A DNA stretch of 16,009 bases from Sulfurihydrogenibium yellowstonense SS-5 (GCF_000173615.1 NZ_ABZS01000009.1:1-16009), one strand, 5' to 3'; counted from the stretch's first letter, positions 1 through 7,917 are shown. Notes: generated by a model not told the origin, from the sequence alone. Numbers and translations: made by a program.

Positions 1-353
1 TGCCAGAAATTCACACAGACTATATTTTTGCTCTGATTGGCGAAGAAGCCGGCATCTTCGGCACTTTTTTTGTATTAGCTTTATATATCATTATTCTAAT
101 AAGAGGAATACAAATCTCTTTAAGCAAAGATGATATTTTTGTCCAAACACTTGGACTTGGTATAACGTATATTATCACTTTAAACGCGTTGTTTCATATA
201 TTTGTAACCTTAAACCTTTTTCCATCAACAGGTTTTACGCTACCATTTATAAGTTATGGTGGTTCTTCATTGATCATGAACTTCTTGTATATAGGAATTC
301 TACTAAGAATTTCAAAAGAGCCTAACAAAATAAACTTCATTCAAAGGACTTAA
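1..353 (+). CDS. ftsW: FtsW, lipid II polymerase/division protein (3' end only)
   Basis: This is the C-terminal ~116 residues of a SEDS-family membrane protein; the reading frame starts at base 3 and stops at the TAA at 351-353. The fragment begins PEIHTDYIFALIGEEAGIFG, the signature loop of FtsW/RodA/SpoVE, and later has FPSTGFTLPFISYGGSS, the conserved motif before the last membrane helix. Between and after these lie hydrophobic segments that fit the last three or four transmembrane helices. FtsW polymerises glycan strands from lipid II at the septum together with a class B PBP. FtsW rather than RodA is chosen because murG follows after a single base and the whole division cluster lies downstream. 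The start and N-terminal two thirds are outside the window. Confidence 0.93.
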   Translation, partial: PEIHTDYIFALIGEEAGIFGTFFVLALYIIILIRGIQISLSKDDIFVQTLGLGITYIITLNALFHIFVTLNLFPSTGFTLPFISYGGSSLIMNFLYIGILLRISKEPNKINFIQRT

Positions 354-354
354 G

Positions 355-1398
355 ATGAAAAAAGTTTTTATCTCCGGCGGTGGAACAGGTGGTCACTTTT
401 ACCCGGCTTTATCCGTTGCAGAAAACCTGAAAGAAAAAGGATTTAACATTACATACATCGGAACTACAAATGGAATAGAAAGCAAAAAAGATTTTCCGGC
501 TGATGAAAAAATTTTATATCCAATGAGAGCAGTAAGAGGAAAATCTATCATTGGTAAAATTCAAGGAGTTTTTAGCCTGCTATCAACAACCTTTAAAGTC
601 TACAAACAGATAAAAAAAGAAAAGCCGGATTTTTCAATCTGCTTTGGTGGTTATACGTCAATACCCCTTGGACTTGCATCTTTTTTAGCAAGAGTGCCCT
701 TGTACATACATGAGCAAAATTCCATTCCTTCTTATTCAAATAAAATTCTATCTTACTTTGCTAAAAAAGTTTTTATAACCTTTGAACTTACATCTAAGTA
801 TTTTAACAGAAAGAAAACAATTTTAACAGGTATGCCTCTAAGAAAAAACATCATAGAAAGAGCTAAAAATTATGTATATAAGCCAAACCAAACGAAAACA
901 GTTTTGGTTGTAGGTGGCAGTCAAGGAGCAAAAAAACTTTCTGACAGCACAATATCCTTAGCTTCAGAAATGAAAGATATTAAATTCATCCTTATAAAAG
1001 GAAAATGGCAGGTAGAAGTACCAAATTTAGAAAATCTTACAGTTTATGAGTACGTTGACAACATGGAAGACCTTTACACATCTGCAGATGTTGTAATTTC
1101 TCGTAGTGGTTCAAGTAGTGTTAACGAGATTTTATGCTTTGGCAAATACGCTATCTTTATTCCATTTCCTTATGCAGCATCAAACCATCAGTATTACAAC
1201 GTAAAATGGCTAAAAGATCTAGGCTTGTGTGAATTGATTGAAGAAAAAGATTTAAGTAAAGAAGTTTTAAAGAGAGCATTAGAAGATACTTTTAACAAAG
1301 ACCTAGAAAGTTTAAGCAAAAAAATCAAAGAATATGCGATATTTGACAGTGATGAAAAAATCGTAGAAAATATATTAAATGATTTTAAAAACGATTGA
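355..1398 (+). CDS. murG: MurG, lipid II-forming GlcNAc transferase
   Basis: The 347-residue product transfers GlcNAc from UDP-GlcNAc to undecaprenyl-PP-MurNAc-pentapeptide (lipid I), making lipid II on the inner face of the membrane. The N-terminal glycine-rich loop GGGTGGH (residues 8-14) is the family signature for acceptor binding. The second Rossmann half starts near residue 180 with VLVVGGSQGAK, and SRSGSSSVNEIL followed by NHQYYNVKWL is the UDP-GlcNAc site region. The length is slightly below the usual 350-365. The ATG at 355 has AAAGGA at 343-348 in front, one base after the ftsW stop. The 3' end overlaps murB by 20 bp, so the genes are probably translationally coupled. Confidence 0.96.
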   Translation: MKKVFISGGGTGGHFYPALSVAENLKEKGFNITYIGTTNGIESKKDFPADEKILYPMRAVRGKSIIGKIQGVFSLLSTTFKVYKQIKKEKPDFSICFGGYTSIPLGLASFLARVPLYIHEQNSIPSYSNKILSYFAKKVFITFELTSKYFNRKKTILTGMPLRKNIIERAKNYVYKPNQTKTVLVVGGSQGAKKLSDSTISLASEMKDIKFILIKGKWQVEVPNLENLTVYEYVDNMEDLYTSADVVISRSGSSSVNEILCFGKYAIFIPFPYAASNHQYYNVKWLKDLGLCELIEEKDLSKEVLKRALEDTFNKDLESLSKKIKEYAIFDSDEKIVENILNDFKND

Positions 1399-2245
1399 AC
1401 ATCAAGAAAATATAGACCTTAGGAATTTTTGCACTATAAAAGTTGGCGAAAAAGGAAAGATTGTATATTTTCCAAAAGATTACAAAGAAATCTCTATTTT
1501 AATTAAAGAGTATGATAACATCTATCCACTTGGAATTGGAAGCAATCTAATTTTTTCCGATGGAGTTGTGAATAAAGTTTTTGTCCATTCTAAGAATCTA
1601 AAAAAGTATGAGATAGAAAATCAAAACGATATTTTTTACATCACGGCAGAAGCCGGCGTAAGCTTTAAAACCATAGTTTCAGTAGTAAAAAAGTACAACC
1701 TTGAAGGATTTGAAAACCTATCCGGCATTCCTGCAACCGTTGGCGGGGCAACTGCAATGAACGCAGGAGCTTACGGAAGCGAAATCTTTGATTTAATAGA
1801 AGAGGTTTGGTGGATAGACAGAGAAGGACGGCTAAATCACTCAAAGAAGGACGAGATTAAATACTCTTACAGATACTCTCAATTTCAAAACGAAGGTTTT
1901 GTTTATAAAGTGAAGCTAAAACTTAGAAAAAGTGATAAAAACATATCAGAGATTATAAAAAACCATCTGCTTGATAGAAACAGTAAGCAACCCCTTGATC
2001 TACCAACAGCCGGATCAACTTACAAAAATCCAGCGGGAACATATGCCGGCAAGCTGATTGAAGCAGTTGGCTTAAAAGGTTATAGAATAAACGATATAGG
2101 ATTTTCTGAAAAACATGCAAACTTTCTTGTAAATTATGGAAATGCTGAGTTTAAAGACCTAATAAAACTCTTAGAACTTGCCGAAAGAAAAATATCAGAT
2201 GAATTTAGGATAAATCTTGAAAGAGAGGTTAAAATCATTGATTAA
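1379..2245 (+). CDS. murB: MurB, UDP-N-acetylenolpyruvoylglucosamine reductase (type II)
   Basis: This FAD enzyme reduces UDP-GlcNAc-enolpyruvate to UDP-MurNAc with NADPH. The 288-residue protein shows the FAD-binding PCMH fold, with GIGSN at 52-56 and SGIPATVGGATAMNAGAYG near 115-133. The catalytic set appears as Arg165 in YSYRYSQF, Ser213 in AGSTYKNP (the proton donor in the family), and a glutamate in the C-terminal LEREVKI. The short length and motif pattern fit the type II (B. subtilis-like) enzymes. The start ATG lies inside the end of murG (20-bp overlap). In many dcw clusters murC sits between murG and murB; here it does not. Confidence 0.96.
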   Translation: MILKTIEHQENIDLRNFCTIKVGEKGKIVYFPKDYKEISILIKEYDNIYPLGIGSNLIFSDGVVNKVFVHSKNLKKYEIENQNDIFYITAEAGVSFKTIVSVVKKYNLEGFENLSGIPATVGGATAMNAGAYGSEIFDLIEEVWWIDREGRLNHSKKDEIKYSYRYSQFQNEGFVYKVKLKLRKSDKNISEIIKNHLLDRNSKQPLDLPTAGSTYKNPAGTYAGKLIEAVGLKGYRINDIGFSEKHANFLVNYGNAEFKDLIKLLELAERKISDEFRINLEREVKIID

Positions 2246-3140
2246 AATCGCACTTTTATACGGTGGATATTCAAGAGAAAGGGAGATTTCTATCAAAAGT
2301 GGAAAAGCGGTAGAAAAAGCTTTAAACCAGCTCGGATATACTTACAAAGTATTTGACATAATAGAAAGAGATAAATTTATAAAAGAGATTTTAGAGTATA
2401 AGCCAGATTTAGCATTTATAGTTTTGCACGGAAAAGGCGGAGAAGATGGCACAATTCAAGCTATTTTAGAATTTCTTGGCATTCCTTACACAGGGTCAGA
2501 TATGAAAACAAGCGTCATAGCAATGGATAAAGTGCTAACAAAGATGTATTTGAAAAACTTTGGTATTCCAACGCCAGATTGGATATTTTTCACAGAAGAA
2601 AAAGAGGCTTTAAATTATAGACCAGATTTTCCAGTAGTCGTAAAAGCTCCAACGGAAGGATCTTCCATTGGTGTTTATATAGTAAACAATCAGCAAGAGT
2701 ATGAAAATGCTGTTAAAGAAGTATTTGACCTTGATGATAAAGTATTGGTAGAAAAGTTTATCAAAGGAAGGGAGCTAACAGTTAGCATACTTGATGATGA
2801 AGTTTTTGATATTGTTGAGGTTGTTGTATCAGAAGGCTTTTATGATTTTAATAACAAATACATTACAGGAAAAACTCAGTACATATGTCCAGCTCAATTA
2901 GATGAAGATGTGTATAAAAACATTCAAGATTTAGGACATAAGGTTTATAAACTTTTAAATTGCAAAGGACCTGCAAGAGTTGATATCATTTTAGAAAATG
3001 ATAACAATCCACATGTGCTAGAAGTAAATACAATTCCCGGAATGACAGAGTTTAGTCTACTTCCCAAGGCTGCATTGGCAAGAGGAATCACATTCATCCA
3101 GCTTGTAGAAAAAATAATAAAAAACAGTTTAAAAAGATGA
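2238..3140 (+). CDS. ddl: D-alanine--D-alanine ligase
   Basis: An ATP-grasp ligase that joins two D-alanines for the peptidoglycan stem peptide. I place the start at the TTG at 2238 (300 residues): AAGAGAGG at 2221-2228 is a good ribosome binding site nine bases upstream, and the protein then begins MIKIALLYGGYSREREIS as family members do. An in-frame TTG at 2217 would add seven residues but has no such site. Family motifs are LLYGG near the N-terminus, LHGKGGEDGTIQ (first substrate and ATP-grasp region), KAPTEGSSIGVY, and EVNTIPGMTEFSLLPKAA, the metal-binding and D-Ala loop near the C-terminus. It overlaps murB by 8 bp and ftsQ by 4 bp (ATGA). Confidence 0.95.
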   Translation: MIKIALLYGGYSREREISIKSGKAVEKALNQLGYTYKVFDIIERDKFIKEILEYKPDLAFIVLHGKGGEDGTIQAILEFLGIPYTGSDMKTSVIAMDKVLTKMYLKNFGIPTPDWIFFTEEKEALNYRPDFPVVVKAPTEGSSIGVYIVNNQQEYENAVKEVFDLDDKVLVEKFIKGRELTVSILDDEVFDIVEVVVSEGFYDFNNKYITGKTQYICPAQLDEDVYKNIQDLGHKVYKLLNCKGPARVDIILENDNNPHVLEVNTIPGMTEFSLLPKAALARGITFIQLVEKIIKNSLKR

Positions 3141-3814
3141 AAAAACTTGGGCTTTTTTCAGTATGGCTTATTTTGTGCGCTTTACTTGGCTACTATGCTC
3201 CAACTCTGCCAATTGTAAAAGATATAGTAGCAATCAAGAGAGTAAACGTTGTTGGAACTGATAAATTATCAGAAAACGATTTAAAAAACATTTTTAAAAC
3301 AGAAAATTGGATATTTATCTCAGAAGATAGATTAAAAGAAAAATTAAAAAAATATCAATTTATTAAAGACATAAAAATCTTAAAGCCAAATCTTGGCGAA
3401 ATTACGATGGTAGTAGAAGAGAAGAGACCATTTGCTAATATAATTCAAGGCAGTAAAGTTTTTACCGTTGATGAAGAAGGAAATATATACGAAACAGATA
3501 TCTCAAATTTGTTAAACCTTGTGAATATATACTATAACGATAGTAAATTTCAAAAAAGCGATGTATTAAAAATCAAGAAGATTATGGAAAATTTTAAAGA
3601 TTATCAGCTTTCTAAATTTATAGTACAAAAATCACAAATAGCAGCTGAAACGGGCGATGGAAAAATATTGGTGTTTTCAAAAGATGAACTTGATGATAGC
3701 CTAAATAAAGCTAAAATATTTTTAGCAAATAAAAACATAAAGGATTATACTTATCTAAATTTTAGTTTTGACGAAATGGTAATAGTAAAAAAATTAAACG
3801 AGGAAACGAAATGA
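3137..3814 (+). CDS. ftsQ: FtsQ/DivIB-type cell division protein
   Basis: A 225-residue bitopic membrane protein with a short cytoplasmic start (MKK), one hydrophobic helix at about residues 4-27 and an extracytoplasmic domain. The segment from about residue 33 to 100 (IKRVNVVGTDKLSENDLKNI, then a Lys/Glu-rich stretch and IKDIKILKPNLGEITMVVEE) matches the POTRA domain pattern of FtsQ. The rest is the beta domain that contacts FtsB/FtsL in known systems. Sequence conservation in this family is low, so the assignment leans on the POTRA pattern, topology, size and position between ddl and ftsA. ATGA overlaps at both ends (3137-3140 and 3811-3814) couple it to its neighbours. Confidence 0.9.
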   Translation: MKKLGLFSVWLILCALLGYYAPTLPIVKDIVAIKRVNVVGTDKLSENDLKNIFKTENWIFISEDRLKEKLKKYQFIKDIKILKPNLGEITMVVEEKRPFANIIQGSKVFTVDEEGNIYETDISNLLNLVNIYYNDSKFQKSDVLKIKKIMENFKDYQLSKFIVQKSQIAAETGDGKILVFSKDELDDSLNKAKIFLANKNIKDYTYLNFSFDEMVIVKKLNEETK

Positions 3815-5055
3815 GTAAAAGTAAAACTTTTGTAGCGCTTGATGTAGGAAGTTATAAAACTGTTGCAGTAATTGGTGATTTAGATGAAACTGGAAAACTA
3901 CATATAATAGGTTTTGGAGAGACACTGTCTAAAGGTATTGAAAAAGGAGCAGTAGTAAACCCCTCGGAAGCTATAAAATCAATAAAAGAAGCTGTTGCAA
4001 CAGCTGAATCAAACTCTGGATTTAGAATAAGCTCAGTTGTCTTAAATATCGGGGGAGTTCACATTGAATCAAAAAATGAAAAAGATTTTATAAGCTTTTC
4101 TTCATCCAACAAAGAAATAGACCAAAATGATATAAACGCACTTATAGAAAAAATATCTGAAAAATTTAAAAATGACAATATTCAAATTTTGCATATTATC
4201 CCAAAAATGTTTGTCTTAGATGATGATGAGATAGTATATGAACCTGTTGGTCTAATTGGCAGTAAAATATCCGGAGAATACAATGTTATAACAGGCAAGG
4301 TTAATTCTATTAGCAATATTAAAAAAGTAGTTGAGCAAAGTGGTCTTGGAGTTATGGATATAGTTGTCAATCCAATAGCATCTACAACTTCGGTACTTTA
4401 TGAAGAAGAAAAGGACCTCGGCGTTGCAATAATTGATATTGGCGGTGGCTTAAGCGACATAGCGGTATATAAAAATGGTCATCTTGAAGCAGTAAAATCT
4501 ATTCCTCTTGGCGGAAATCTCATAACGAAAGATATATCTTTTAGATTTAAAATATCCAAAGATATTGCTGAAAACATAAAAAAACAGTATGGAGTTGCAT
4601 CAATAGAATTTGTAGAATTTAATGAAGTTGTTGAAGTTAAAAGTAGAGAAGATGAAGAAACAATCAAATTAGAAAAGTATGAAATTGTAGAAACAATAGA
4701 ATGGAGATTAACTGAAATGTTTGAAATTTTACGAAAAGAGCTTGAAAAAACCGGACTTTATGATAGGTTAAATGCAGGCATTGTTTTAACCGGGGGAGTA
4801 GCAAACACTCCTTATATCCAACATCTTGCAGAAAAAATTTTTGAAAAAGATGTAAGAATTGGAAAGCCAAAAGAATTTAAGGCATTTAACGAAAAATTCT
4901 ACAGTCCAGAGTACGCAACAGTGATAGGATGCCTACAGTTTACGGCTTCTGCCTTAAAAGATAAACATGTAGGGTCTAACAGTAGTGAAATGTTTAATTT
5001 CAATATATCTGATACTTTCACAAAGTTTTTTGATAAAATAAAGAATCTTTTCTAA
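3811..5055 (+). CDS. ftsA: FtsA, actin-like membrane tether of the Z ring
   Basis: A 414-residue actin-fold ATPase that anchors FtsZ to the membrane and recruits later division proteins. The phosphate-1 loop is ALDVGSYKTVAVIG (about residues 9-22), the phosphate-2 loop is IIDIGGGLSDIAVYKNG near residue 210, and the adenosine motif is GIVLTGGVANTP near 325. Between the first two lies the 1C domain typical of FtsA. The C-terminus, DTFTKFFDKIKNLF, looks like the amphipathic membrane-targeting helix, separated by a Ser/Asn-rich linker. The gene overlaps ftsQ by 4 bp and is followed by ftsZ after 20 bp. Open frames on the opposite strand here are shadows. Confidence 0.95.
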   Translation: MSKSKTFVALDVGSYKTVAVIGDLDETGKLHIIGFGETLSKGIEKGAVVNPSEAIKSIKEAVATAESNSGFRISSVVLNIGGVHIESKNEKDFISFSSSNKEIDQNDINALIEKISEKFKNDNIQILHIIPKMFVLDDDEIVYEPVGLIGSKISGEYNVITGKVNSISNIKKVVEQSGLGVMDIVVNPIASTTSVLYEEEKDLGVAIIDIGGGLSDIAVYKNGHLEAVKSIPLGGNLITKDISFRFKISKDIAENIKKQYGVASIEFVEFNEVVEVKSREDEETIKLEKYEIVETIEWRLTEMFEILRKELEKTGLYDRLNAGIVLTGGVANTPYIQHLAEKIFEKDVRIGKPKEFKAFNEKFYSPEYATVIGCLQFTASALKDKHVGSNSSEMFNFNISDTFTKFFDKIKNLF

Positions 5056-5075
5056 GTGCTTGGAGGAAGCTTAAG

Positions 5076-6221
5076 ATGGAGATAAATTATGATGCAAAAA
5101 ATCCGACTAAAATTAAAGTTTTTGGCGTAGGTGGTGGGGGAAGCAATGCAGTAGCAAGGATGTATCAAGAAGGACTCCAAGATGTTGAATTATATATAGT
5201 TAACACAGATTTGCAACATTTAAACTACCTTCCTGTTCCAAATAAAATTCACATTGGAGAGAGCATTAGCAAAGGGTTAGGTGCCGGTTCAAAGCCAGAA
5301 ATTGGTAGAGAAGCCGCATTGGAGAATTTAGATAAAATCAAAGAAGCTATGGAAGGAGCTGATATGGTGTTTATAGCAGCCGGACTTGGTGGTGGAACAG
5401 GTACAGGTGCAAGTCCGGTTATAGCTCAGGCAGCTAAGGAAATGGGTATTTTAACTGTAGCTGTAGTTACAAAACCTTTTAGCTTTGAAGGTAAAGTTAG
5501 ACAAAGAATCGCAGAGGAAGGATTAGAGCAGCTAAAAGAAAGAGTTGATACTTATCTTGTTATCCATAACGATAGATTATTACAAGTAGCCGGTAAAAAT
5601 GTATCGTTTGCTAATGCTTTTAAGCTTGTTGACAATATACTTTATAGGTCTGTAAAGGGAATTACTGATTTAATTTTAGTCCCGGGATTGATTAACCCTG
5701 ACTTTGCTGACGTTAAAACAGTAATGGAAAATGCGGGCAAAGCTTTAATTGGTGTTGGCTCCGGAAAAGGTGAAAATAAAATAGAAGAAGCTGTAATGAC
5801 TGCAACAAGCTCCCCGTTATTAGAAGGAACATCCATCCAAGGAGCAAAAAGATTGCTCATAAATGTAGAAGTTAGTCCGGATTTATCATTTATGGAAGTT
5901 AATGAGGCTGTTTCACAAATTAGAGAGCTTGCCCATGAAGAAGCACACATTATATTTGGTGCATCAATCATAAATGATGTAGAAGATGAAATCAAAATTA
6001 CTGTAATAGCGACAGATTTTGAAGATGAGAGAAAATCGGAATCTAAGCCTTCTTTAAAAACAAGACCATCCGGAATAATAGAGAAAAAAGAGCCGCCTAT
6101 AAAGAGAGAAATAGCTTCATATACTGAAGAGATAAAACCAAAAGAAGAATTTACATCCGAATCTTTATCTTATGATGAGTTAGAAATTCCACCTTGGGTA
6201 AGAAAGGGTAAAAGGGATTGA
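5076..6221 (+). CDS. ftsZ: FtsZ, tubulin-like division GTPase
   Basis: A 381-residue GTPase that polymerises into the Z ring at mid-cell. GGGGSNAV starts at residue 19, the tubulin signature GGGTGTG is at 105-111, and the T7 synergy loop NPDFAD is at 207-212. The globular core ends near residue 320. A charged linker of about 45 residues follows, then the C-terminal peptide YDELEIPPWVRKGKRD, a variant of the conserved tail that binds FtsA; its LEIPPWVRK core replaces the more usual (L/D)IPAFLR form. A strong GGAGG at 5062-5066 stands nine bases before the ATG, stronger than for the other genes here, as expected for a highly made protein. The stop TGA overlaps the TTG start of pgsA (TTGA). Confidence 0.98.
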   Translation: MEINYDAKNPTKIKVFGVGGGGSNAVARMYQEGLQDVELYIVNTDLQHLNYLPVPNKIHIGESISKGLGAGSKPEIGREAALENLDKIKEAMEGADMVFIAAGLGGGTGTGASPVIAQAAKEMGILTVAVVTKPFSFEGKVRQRIAEEGLEQLKERVDTYLVIHNDRLLQVAGKNVSFANAFKLVDNILYRSVKGITDLILVPGLINPDFADVKTVMENAGKALIGVGSGKGENKIEEAVMTATSSPLLEGTSIQGAKRLLINVEVSPDLSFMEVNEAVSQIRELAHEEAHIIFGASIINDVEDEIKITVIATDFEDERKSESKPSLKTRPSGIIEKKEPPIKREIASYTEEIKPKEEFTSESLSYDELEIPPWVRKGKRD

Positions 6222-6733
6222 ATATAGGGTTTGCTAATTTAGTAACACTATCAAGATTGGTTATAATTCCATTTTTGATTTACTCTATATTGAAAGACAA
6301 TTATTTTTTATCTGGTCTTTTAGTAATTGTCGCCATTTTAACTGATTATTTAGATGGAATTATTGCAAGAGCTTCAAACGATGTAACAAAGCATGGTGAG
6401 CTTTTAGACCCGGCAGTTGATAAAATCTTTACAGTATCGGTTTTAGTAGCATTGGTAGAGAAGCATATTGTAAATTCTTTTGAAGTTTTTTTAATTATAG
6501 CGAGAGAAATGCTTGTAACATGGGTTAGGAGTGTTTTGGTAAACAAAGGAATTGTAGTTCCTGCTTATTTCTTAGGAAAGTTAAAAACATCCATCCAGCT
6601 TTTAGCAATATTTTTACTTTCTATAAATTTTGTAGAATTAGGGAAAATTACCCTATGGATATCTATATTCCTTGCCTACGTTTCAGGGTTTGAGTATTTC
6701 ATGATATTTTATAAGGAAAAAGCATGGAAATAA
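6218..6733 (+). CDS. pgsA: CDP-diacylglycerol--glycerol-3-phosphate 3-phosphatidyltransferase
   Basis: A 171-residue integral membrane enzyme that makes phosphatidylglycerol phosphate from CDP-diacylglycerol and glycerol-3-phosphate. The CDP-alcohol phosphotransferase signature is complete: D-Y-L-D-G-I-I-A-R followed by G-E-L-L-D-P-A-V-D, carrying the metal-binding aspartates, at about residues 43-70. Several hydrophobic helices surround it. PgsA is preferred over other family members from length and the N-terminal pattern NLVTLSRLVIIPF. The start is TTG at 6218, overlapping the ftsZ stop in the four bases TTGA, with AAAGGG at 6203-6208 as ribosome binding site. It overlaps plsY by 10 bp. Confidence 0.92.
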   Translation: MNIGFANLVTLSRLVIIPFLIYSILKDNYFLSGLLVIVAILTDYLDGIIARASNDVTKHGELLDPAVDKIFTVSVLVALVEKHIVNSFEVFLIIAREMLVTWVRSVLVNKGIVVPAYFLGKLKTSIQLLAIFLLSINFVELGKITLWISIFLAYVSGFEYFMIFYKEKAWK

Positions 6734-7311
6734 ATTTTATCGTATACTTAATCATCACGTACTTACTTGGCTCAATCCCTTTTGGCTTAATTATAAGCAA
6801 GCTTTTTGGAAAAGATATTAGAAAAGAAGGCAGCGGAAATATTGGTGCTACAAACGTTACAAGAGTCTTGGGTAAAAAGGCAGGACTTTTAGTATTAATT
6901 TTGGATATGTTGAAGGGTTTTCTGCCTATCTATATCGCAAAGTACATTTTTGATACAAAACTTGTTTCATTACTTGCTATAGCGTCTGTTATCGGACATT
7001 GTTTTTCAATTTTCTTAAAGTTTAAAGGTGGGAAAGGTGTTGCAACGGCTATCGGTGTATTACTTGCTTTATCCTTCAAAGCTGCGTTAATTGTTATCAT
7101 GTTTTGGCTTGGCGTATTTCTTGTTTCCGGTTATGTATCTCTTGCATCTATGTTATCAGCAAGTATTTCTTGGGTTATTATTAATTTTATAGAAAATAAT
7201 ATTTATTATACTTACGCAGCGTTCATCATTGGATTGATTATTATCCTTAAACATAAAGATAATTTAGATAGATTGTTAAAAGGCACTGAATATAGATTTT
7301 TACATAAATAG
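6724..7311 (+). CDS. plsY: Acyl-phosphate:glycerol-3-phosphate acyltransferase PlsY
   Basis: A 195-residue polytopic membrane acyltransferase that transfers an acyl chain from acyl-phosphate to glycerol-3-phosphate, giving lysophosphatidic acid. The three family motifs are visible: GSIPFGLIISK with GSGNIGATNVTR (about residues 37-48), the glycine-rich GHCFSIFLKFKGGKGVAT in the middle, and NLDRLLKGTE near the C-terminus. About five hydrophobic helices fit the known topology. The ATG at 6724 lies inside the end of pgsA and is preceded by AAGGAA. It is the last gene of the run that begins before base 1. I see no convincing terminator directly after it. Confidence 0.95.
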   Translation: MEINFIVYLIITYLLGSIPFGLIISKLFGKDIRKEGSGNIGATNVTRVLGKKAGLLVLILDMLKGFLPIYIAKYIFDTKLVSLLAIASVIGHCFSIFLKFKGGKGVATAIGVLLALSFKAALIVIMFWLGVFLVSGYVSLASMLSASISWVIINFIENNIYYTYAAFIIGLIIILKHKDNLDRLLKGTEYRFLHK

Positions 7312-7421
7312 AGGATTATAAGTCAGGTAAGAGATTTAATAAAAGTATATGAGATTCTTCCCATGGATGCAGAATGACGATGACGACTAGATCGCTCTTT
7401 TTCTAGTGGTTACCATTTAAC

Positions 7422-7522
7422 CTTTCCCTGTCATCCTGAGGACGTAAGTCCGAAGGATCTCCTCTTTTGATTTTTTAATTTGAAAAGAAAAATATGAGAT
7501 TCTTCACTTCGCTCAGAATGAC
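7422..7522 (+). repeat. Dispersed repeat, copy A (inverted partner at 9712-9803)
   Basis: About 100 bp starting CTTTCC(C)TG, then CATCCTGA, GAAGGATCTCCTCTTTTG, a TTTGAAAAGAAAAA tract, ATGAGATTCTTC and ending near CAGAATGAC. The reverse complement of 9712-9803 aligns along the whole length, with a 24-bp identical core beginning at GAAGGATCTCC. The left part forms the hairpin described separately. Together the two copies bracket sdhA with its promoter and terminator. Confidence 0.8.
7433..7458 (+). other. Strong hairpin with GTAA loop inside repeat copy A
   Basis: ATCCT-GA-GGAC-GTAA-GTCC-GA-AGGAT reads as two perfect helices of 5 and 4 bp, separated by facing GA/GA (tandem G-A mismatches) and capped by a GNRA-type tetraloop. 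No T run follows, so it is not a standard terminator. It may be the recognition structure of the repeat element or a processed RNA hairpin; function is not known. Confidence 0.6.
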
Positions 7523-7854
7523 ATCTTTGGGTCAAGATTATTCGCCGGCTGCAGAAAGACAATGTTGATTTTTGGAACAGTCTTCATGTTTTAATGCTTT
7601 TTATTAAAAATAAAAATGAGACTCTTCCCGTGGCTGCAAATGACGATGTAGATTTTTGCAAGCAGTCTTATACAAAGGGGAACTCTCCAAAAGATGTTCA
7701 TTTTTCAAAAGTAAGAAGCAAATAGATAAGAAAGCAGGAAGGATTCTTTGCTTTAACTTTATAAAGATAATCATAAAAATAATTACTTTTTAGGCTTGAT
7801 TGAATTTTAAAGCAGTTTCATATTCAAATGCTTTCTATCTTACATAAAAACTAC

Positions 7855-7898
7855 TGGAAAATATTTTTATATTGTTTTATAATAAAACATTGTTTTAT
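7855..7898 (+). promoter_or_regulatory. Promoter and candidate operator of sdhA/frdA
   Basis: TGGAAA at 7855-7860 (4/6 to the -35 consensus) is 17 bp from a perfect TATAAT at 7878-7883. The -10 box lies inside a 17-bp perfect palindrome, TGTTTTATAATAAAACA, at 7873-7889. The half site TGTTTTAT is repeated directly at 7891-7898. Transcription would start near 7890, giving a short leader before the AGGAGG at 7905-7910. A palindrome over the -10 box is a typical place for a repressor to bind; the regulator cannot be named from the sequence. Confidence 0.65.
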
Positions 7899-7917
7899 TT
7901 TATTAGGAGGAGCTAAA

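Larger units (their letters stand above)
7312..7854. repeat. Non-coding stretch built from dispersed repeat modules
   Basis: No gene is supported here. The stretch holds several related modules. ATGAGATTCTTC followed by a variable core and GAATGAC(GATG) occurs at 7349-7385 and 7494-7522, with a degenerate copy at 7616-7651. A second unit, GGCTGCA..GA(C/T)..TGATTTTTG..CAGTCTT, occurs at 7541-7588 and again, diverged, at 7623-7672. A compact hairpin lies at 7433-7458. The block 7422-7522 recurs inverted at 9712-9803. These resemble the dispersed intergenic repeats (BIME/REP-like) found in many bacterial genomes. Bases 7680-7850 show nothing recognisable. Confidence 0.7.

Noticed and set aside
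2217..2237. Earlier TTG start for ddl
   Set aside because: No ribosome binding site at a suitable distance, whereas the TTG at 2238 has AAGAGAGG and gives the usual N-terminus.
4182..5995. Minus-strand open frames inside ftsA and ftsZ
   Set aside because: Shadows of well-conserved genes; no family features or start signals.
7386..7407. ACTAGA/TCTAGT hairpin as terminator of the division operon
   Set aside because: Only six AT-rich pairs with the T run in the loop rather than after the stem; not a convincing terminator in a thermophile.
7828..7917. N-terminal extension of SdhA from the ATG at 7828
   Set aside because: It would run through the promoter and palindrome; the ATG at 7918 has AGGAGG and the conserved N-terminus.
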